Source: CAZRAL01 sp964598005 (GTDB taxonomy: Bacteria; Pseudomonadota; Gammaproteobacteria; Burkholderiales; Usitatibacteraceae). From it: a stretch of 36,412 bases of DNA. The notes under the pieces were generated by a model. It searched no databases and was not told the DNA's origin. It saw only the letters and a list, made by a program, of their open reading frames with translations. The stretch spans positions 1 through 36,412 of the forward strand of contig CAZRAL010000023.1 of the NCBI GenBank assembly GCA_964598005.1, in the 5' to 3' direction. Shown here one piece after another: positions 32,273 through 36,412 of this stretch; within the stretch, counting starts at the first letter, position 1, and each line of letters starts with the position of its first letter. The translations under genes were made by a program, and so were the position numbers.

Positions 32273-35194
32273 TTAGCCACCTCTGTGGTAATTTTGGCCT
32301 TTGGGTCCAGTACATCTCACACTTACATGTTTTGCTTGACAACCAAGCCTGACTTTAGCCGTGTTTTCAGCGATATTAATTGCCACACTTCTGGTGCGGT
32401 CACGCCACACGGCCTGTTTGCATCTTTGTTTTGGATCACTTGAACAGTTTCCGGGAATATTGTCATTGCAGCATGCAACTACGGCGCAGTTCCACATTCC
32501 GCTTCTCCGGTCTGGTTTTATGGGAGACCCTCTGGAGTTAGATAGTAAGTCGTCTGAAGCTGTTGGCTTTGAAGGTGGACGAGCTTGTCCATGTCGGCGT
32601 TCTCCCTTTGCATCCACATTGGTAAATGGTGTGGCTTCTACATACAAATACGTATTTTCTCCTCCTGCCAATCCAATCGGATCACTCTGCACATACCGTC
32701 CCGTTGTCGGGTTGTAATCGCGGAAATAGTTATAGTGCAGCCCGGTTTCGGCATCGTAGTACTGGCCGGGAAAGCGCAGGTTGTAGCTGATTGATCCACT
32801 GGCCAGTGTCGTCCCGAACGGATCGCTGTCCCAGCTCCACACCACCTGATTCGCCGCGTCGTTCGTGGTGATGACGCGTGGCGTATCCAGATGATCGGCC
32901 CATACCAGATAGACTTTCAGCGGATTGGCCGCCGAAATCGGTTGGCCGGGTGTGGTGGGCCTGAGTGTGGCCACTGGCGTGTCGTCCAGCCACACTGTTT
33001 CCTGAATCAGCTTGCCGGTTTGATCGTATTCGCCGCTCAGATGTCCGTCTTCATCGTAGAGGAAATAGGTGGTGAATCCGCCGACAGTCTTGGCTACCCG
33101 TTCGCCAAAACCGTTGTAGGCGTAACGGGCGATGACGCTCGCTCCCTGTTTGATTTGCGTGAGTCGGTTGCGTCCCGAGTAAAGATAGGTCGTTATCCCG
33201 TCGCTGCTGAGGTTGCCTGCCGCATCATGGCTGTAGGTTGTGGTCTGCATGCCGGTAGTAATGCCCGCCAGCCGGTTGCTGGCGGCCGGGTAACTCAATG
33301 TGCTGCTGACGCCGTCTACGGTTTGGGCGGTGCGATTGCCAATCAAGTCATAGCCATAGGCCTGGCTCGCTGTATTGGCGTTGTTGACGGTTTTGTTGGC
33401 GCTGGTCAGTCGATCCAGCTCATCGTAGCCCACTACCGTGCTGCTGGTGGTCACCGCGCCTTGTTGATCGCTGTAGCCTATGATCCGCGAGGCGGTGTCA
33501 AAATCGTAATGGCGGAGGGTGTCCCCCAGCGTCACGCTCTGGATGCGCCCATCGAGGTCGTAGTGTCGCTGGTAGGGCTTGCCATTGGCAAAAGTCCAGG
33601 CTTTGATTTCACCGAAGGGGAAGTAACGGGCGCTGGTCAATAGCGGCTGGCCATTGACGGTGATCGCGGTAATCTGGTTGTTGGCATAGCTGTAGCCGAT
33701 GGTCTGCCCGCTTGCGGTAGTCAGCGTGGCCTGCTGCCCCACCATGTTGTAGCTATAGGCGATGTTCAGGCTGACGGTGTTTGCTCCGTTTGCAGAGATG
33801 GTCTGGGTTTTTTGGATGACCTGCCCGTGCGGGTTGTAGGCGTATTGGGTGTTGCCGGAACCATCGCTCAATCTGGCCAACCGCCCCTTGCTGTGGCTGC
33901 TGGCGACGGGCGCGCCTGCTTCGTCGCCGTATACAAAGGTCAGGGTTTCGTCGCTGGTGAGGAGTGTTTTCAGGCGATTCAGCGCATCGTAGCTGTAGGT
34001 CGCGGTTTGTCCGCGCGCATCTTGCATGGTTTTGACGTTGCCTGCCGCGTCGTAGCTGTAAGTGGTGACGCCGGTGTCGGGGCTGTTCAGCGTTTTCAGT
34101 TCGTCGAATCCCGAGTAGGTGTAACGGGTCACCAGTCCACGCTGGTCGGTCACCCGGGCCAGATTGTCCTGCGCGTCGTAGCCATAGCCGATGACTCCGG
34201 CGGCTTGCCCCGCCACAGCTGGTTCCTGAACCTGAGTGAGGCGGTTCAGCGCATCGTAGTTATTGACGGTGACATGCGTGAGCGGGTCGGTAATATTTTT
34301 CAGATTGCCTTGCGCATCGTATTGGTATTGGGTGATCTGGCTGGCGGGTTGGGTGCCGCCGATCATTTTTTGCAGGCGGCCAAGCGCATCGAAGGTTTGC
34401 GTCTGATTTTGCGCCAGCATGCCATTCGGGTCGCGGGTGGTTTCGCTCAGCCGGTTGCCGAGTGCGTCGAGCGTATAGGTCACCGAGTTGCCAAGGCTAT
34501 CAGCCACCTGGGTCAGGCGTTGCGCCGCATCGTAGGTGTAGCTGATCTGCGTGCCATCGGGCAGGCTGAGTGTTTCCAGATTTCCCGCGCCGTCGTAACC
34601 GTAGGCGGTGATTTCTCCGCCTGCTTTTTGCTCGATCAGCCGGTTGCGGCTGTCATATTTGAGCGTGGTGACCAGTCCGTTCGCGTCGGTGCTTTGCAGT
34701 AACCGGCCGTGTTCGTCGTACAGGTCGTAGGTGGTTTTGTTGCCCGCCGCGTCGGTTGTCGAGAGCAGGTTGCCGGTGGCGCTATCGTAGGCAAATTTGA
34801 TGGTTTCGTCGACATCGCTGCGCGGGCCTTTCATGGTGAGCAGCTGGCCCACGCTGTTGTAGGTGTAGTTCCAGGTGCGCGTTTCGCTGGTGGTGCCGTT
34901 CGCACCGCCCTGAGTGACGGTGATCGATTTCACGAGTACATTGCCGCGCGCGTCGTAACCGAAGCTGGTGGTGCGTGTGCCAGCGCTGCCGGTGACGTTG
35001 CCTGCCGGTTCGCTGATGGTGAGCGGCAAGCGCAGGCTGTTGTGCCAGGTGGTGGTGATGGTGCGGGCATGGGGGGTACCCGCCGCTTCGGTACGCGAAA
35101 GTTCCAGCCCGCGGCTGTCCTGGTTATAGGTGGTCAGGTTGCCCGCGGCAAAGAGCTTGTGTTCCAGTTCGGTGAGGAGGGCAGGGACGACCAT
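32273..35194 (-). CDS. N-terminally truncated Rhs core with short cysteine-rich tip (displaced cassette)
   Basis: The frame gives 973 residues. It enters directly in YD repeats (AAGNLTTYNQDSRG at about 16-29). About 840 residues of repeats and core follow, with the core phrases YLVWADHLDTPRVITTNDA, LRFPGQYYDAETGLHYNYFR and SDPIGLAGGENTY. There is no signal peptide, SpvB or PAAR region. The first 14 residues do not look Rhs-like, and no ribosome site precedes the ATG. This argues for a displaced 3' fragment of a longer rhs gene, silent unless recombined. The tip (about 866-973) holds seven cysteines (903, 908, 909, 917, 925, 952, 961) in a basic, unrecognised domain. The Sel1 gene follows without a gap. 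Confidence 0.8.
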   Translation of the reverse strand: MVVPALLTELEHKLFAAGNLTTYNQDSRGLELSRTEAAGTPHARTITTTWHNSLRLPLTISEPAGNVTGSAGTRTTSFGYDARGNVLVKSITVTQGGANGTTSETRTWNYTYNSVGQLLTMKGPRSDVDETIKFAYDSATGNLLSTTDAAGNKTTYDLYDEHGRLLQSTDANGLVTTLKYDSRNRLIEQKAGGEITAYGYDGAGNLETLSLPDGTQISYTYDAAQRLTQVADSLGNSVTYTLDALGNRLSETTRDPNGMLAQNQTQTFDALGRLQKMIGGTQPASQITQYQYDAQGNLKNITDPLTHVTVNNYDALNRLTQVQEPAVAGQAAGVIGYGYDAQDNLARVTDQRGLVTRYTYSGFDELKTLNSPDTGVTTYSYDAAGNVKTMQDARGQTATYSYDALNRLKTLLTSDETLTFVYGDEAGAPVASSHSKGRLARLSDGSGNTQYAYNPHGQVIQKTQTISANGANTVSLNIAYSYNMVGQQATLTTASGQTIGYSYANNQITAITVNGQPLLTSARYFPFGEIKAWTFANGKPYQRHYDLDGRIQSVTLGDTLRHYDFDTASRIIGYSDQQGAVTTSSTVVGYDELDRLTSANKTVNNANTASQAYGYDLIGNRTAQTVDGVSSTLSYPAASNRLAGITTGMQTTTYSHDAAGNLSSDGITTYLYSGRNRLTQIKQGASVIARYAYNGFGERVAKTVGGFTTYFLYDEDGHLSGEYDQTGKLIQETVWLDDTPVATLRPTTPGQPISAANPLKVYLVWADHLDTPRVITTNDAANQVVWSWDSDPFGTTLASGSISYNLRFPGQYYDAETGLHYNYFRDYNPTTGRYVQSDPIGLAGGENTYLYVEATPFTNVDAKGERRHGQARPPSKPTASDDLLSNSRGSPIKPDRRSGMWNCAVVACCNDNIPGNCSSDPKQRCKQAVWRDRTRSVAINIAENTAKVRLGCQAKHVSVRCTGPKGQNYHRGG

Positions 35195-35443
35195 CGGCAG
35201 GTTGGGTTGGTGTGTGGTGTCGTTTTGTTTATTGGGTATTGGATTTTATAGATCGCCTGTTCACGCGGCTTTACGAGCATTTTTATGCGGGAAGGCTTGC
35301 CAGTGCTGGAGTTTAGATTTTTAATTGTAGCTGGATGCGGGGGCGGCGAGCCGTGATTCAAAAGTATCGCCAAACAATTGACGCTGCCCTCCTTTGATTT
35401 ATGGTTTCGCGGAAATTAAACGTGGCTGTCCCCTATTATTCTT
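35195..35443. other. Junction between SUFU-like gene and Rhs fragment
   Basis: These 249 bases hold no convincing gene. The frame upstream of the Rhs fragment is closed by a TAA after about 18 further codons. At 35418-35437 the string AAACGTGGCTGTCCCCTATT resembles sequence I have seen at the edges of IS200/REP-type transposase genes, which would mark an old insertion or recombination joint. That link rests on recollection only. Confidence 0.4.
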
Positions 35444-36049
35444 TCAAACGGCAGATTTGCGTTTCAAATCGAGGATATCAAGTCTTTCTGATTCAAGTAA
35501 TGAAATAAATGACGGATTATCATTGACCGCAAGCTCAGCCTCTTTTCGATGTAATGGGAGTATTTCCATAACTTTCATGGGGATTTTGTCGTCAAGCTGC
35601 CTTAAATTTTCAGGTAACCAATATCTTTCCGCGGCAATCGCAAATCTAAATCTAGGTTTTGTTTGTAAGGATTGCCAATATGGTGATTTTTCATAATTGA
35701 TAACTTCCTCGTGCACGATACCAAATCCTCGGTACATCACCGCAAAAGCGACAAGATTTAGTTCGTCTATGGCGTTGTAATCACCATATTCAGTATCAAT
35801 TGTGAATGCGTATTCCTGACGAATTTTAGACGGTGGAGGCTGATCGTTTCCAAGGTGAAATACACTGAATCCTTTTGTCAGGTAAGTCTTCATCCCATTC
35901 TCAGGTATTGCATTCGCCATAACTATGTCCCATGGAGTAGCAGAAGATACTATTTCAAGGCTTGTTGCACGAAAACCGTTGAAAAACGCATCGAGTTTCG
36001 AGAGATATGTTTCAAACTCATTGTTGCCTAAATTGGCATTTTTTTGCAC
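35444..36049 (-). CDS. SUFU-like immunity protein
   Basis: This 201-residue protein has no signal peptide or membrane helix. The pattern suggests the Suppressor-of-fused (SUFU) superfamily: a central strand-rich part with RQEYAFTIDTEYGDYNAID and LNLVAFAVMYRGFGIVHEE, and a C-terminal block ILPLHRKEAELAVNDNPSF ending in LDILDLKR, like the conserved end of bacterial SUFU proteins. In polymorphic toxin systems this superfamily commonly neutralises nuclease tips. The start is a GTG (36049) with AGGTG seven bases before it. It begins 15 bases after the stop of the HNH tip, the expected toxin-then-immunity order. The family call is by eye. Confidence 0.65.
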   Translation of the reverse strand: MQKNANLGNNEFETYLSKLDAFFNGFRATSLEIVSSATPWDIVMANAIPENGMKTYLTKGFSVFHLGNDQPPPSKIRQEYAFTIDTEYGDYNAIDELNLVAFAVMYRGFGIVHEEVINYEKSPYWQSLQTKPRFRFAIAAERYWLPENLRQLDDKIPMKVMEILPLHRKEAELAVNDNPSFISLLESERLDILDLKRKSAV

Positions 36050-36064
36050 TTTTGGTCACCTGCG

Positions 36065-36400
36065 TCAAAATTTTTTGCGGCCACTTGTCTTTTTACCATA
36101 TCGACGCTTTTTATCATGACGATCATCATGACAGTTTTCGCAAACCAGTACGATTCGATCAACGTTGTTGTATATCTTGGCTAGTTTCTTTTGCAATCGC
36201 AAACGTTTGTTTGCTGGCGCGTTGCAAGCAGCGCGTAACATTGCTTCATGGGCATCTGCGAATGGATCGAGGTGGTGTTTTTCCTTGCCCTTGCCGGTAC
36301 CTCTTTTGCCGAAATTGTCACCACAATCTTCACAACGCCCCCCAGATCGCTGATCAAGTGGAAGAGGCTCGTTAAAACGGACACCATGAATTTGGTATTT
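36065..36400 (-). pseudogene. HNH nuclease toxin tip lacking a start codon
   Basis: An open frame of 111 codons follows an in-frame TAA at 36401-36403 and contains no plausible start before the conserved part. It encodes CEDCGDNFGKRG, then KHHLDPFADAHEAM, and RIVLVCENCHDDRH. Two CxxC knuckles bracket a His-His core, as in HNH/treble-clef nucleases with a structural zinc. The C-terminus is basic (KKRRYGKKTSGRKK), suiting DNA or RNA binding. It is probably the detached tip of a toxin such as Rhs: either a displaced cassette or the end of a gene frameshifted near the A-run at about 36396-36401. The SUFU-like immunity gene follows after 15 bases. Confidence 0.65.
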
Positions 36401-36412
36401 TTACCGAAACAT

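Noticed and set aside
33812..34702. Long plus-strand open frame (296 codons) opposite the Rhs fragment, with similar ones at 32891-33643 and 34709-35251
   Set aside because: They run antisense to YD repeats, whose codon pattern keeps the opposite frame open. The products are Val/Gly-rich repeats without a recognisable domain or ribosome site.
35134..35373. 79-codon minus-strand frame before the Rhs fragment
   Set aside because: It has low-complexity Pro/Ser/Asn content, overlaps the Rhs fragment in another frame and shows no domain.
36181..36387. 68-codon minus-strand frame with an ATG overlapping the HNH frame
   Set aside because: It is hydrophobic and out of frame with the conserved CxxC/HHLDP sequence, so it is a shadow of the nuclease tip.
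1..36412. CRISPR array, tRNA or rRNA genes
   Set aside because: No regularly spaced direct repeats of CRISPR type were seen, and no tRNA cloverleaf or rRNA sequence was recognised.

Overview
The window looks like the chromosome of a betaproteobacterium, most likely of the Nitrosomonadales type. The reasons are the conserved minus-strand order rpsB-tsf-pyrH-frr-uppS-cdsA-dxr-rseP-bamA-skp, glnD near map, a methylthioinosine-type phosphorylase, and many short palindromic repeats between otherwise ordinary genes. The genus cannot be named from the sequence alone.

Layout. (1) 1-7705: a 2239-residue secreted SpvB/Rhs protein on the minus strand with a deaminase-like C-terminal tip. No immunity gene is visible in the 240 bases behind it; a palindromic repeat is there instead. 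A 745-base gene-poor stretch of repeats and hairpins follows. (2) 7706-12521: a trehalose block, otsB (+) converging on a GH15 glycosidase and otsA (both -). This OtsA carries an unusual membrane-anchored sensor-like N-terminus. (3) 12539-12897: a decayed element bounded by inverted repeats, with an IS3-type OrfA stub. It lies exactly where the lpxD-fabZ-lpxA-lpxB genes would be expected after skp. (4) 12905-23945: the envelope/translation cluster, read right to left. Three repeat elements sit inside it (dxr/rseP, cdsA/dxr, rpsB/tsf) and a fourth lies between tsf and pyrH. (5) 24328-31693: map (+), galU (-), a plus-strand salvage and deformylase group (hpt, methylthioinosine phosphorylase, def, a small membrane protein), then glnD and a small membrane protein on the minus strand. 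(6) 31742-36412: a second Rhs locus on the minus strand. In transcription order it holds an HNH nuclease tip without a start codon, a SUFU-like immunity gene, an N-terminally truncated Rhs core with a cysteine-rich tip, and a Sel1-repeat gene that starts on the base after the Rhs stop. This is the arrangement of displaced toxin/immunity cassettes.

How the genes work together. The central cluster supplies ribosome and translation factors (RpsB, Tsf, Frr), UMP (PyrH), undecaprenyl diphosphate (UppS), CDP-diacylglycerol (CdsA), MEP-pathway isoprenoids (Dxr), envelope-stress proteolysis (RseP) and outer-membrane protein assembly (BamA, Skp). OtsA and OtsB make trehalose, and the GH15 enzyme may consume it or a related glucan. 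The phosphorylase and Hpt together would return methylthioinosine-derived hypoxanthine to IMP. The two Rhs loci are the accessory, probably competitive, part of the window.

The most notable items are the cassette-type Rhs locus at the right end (HNH plus SUFU, then Cys-rich tip plus Sel1), the apparently orphan deaminase-tipped Rhs at the left end, the membrane-sensor/OtsA fusion, and two families of non-autonomous repeats that sit in operon junctions.
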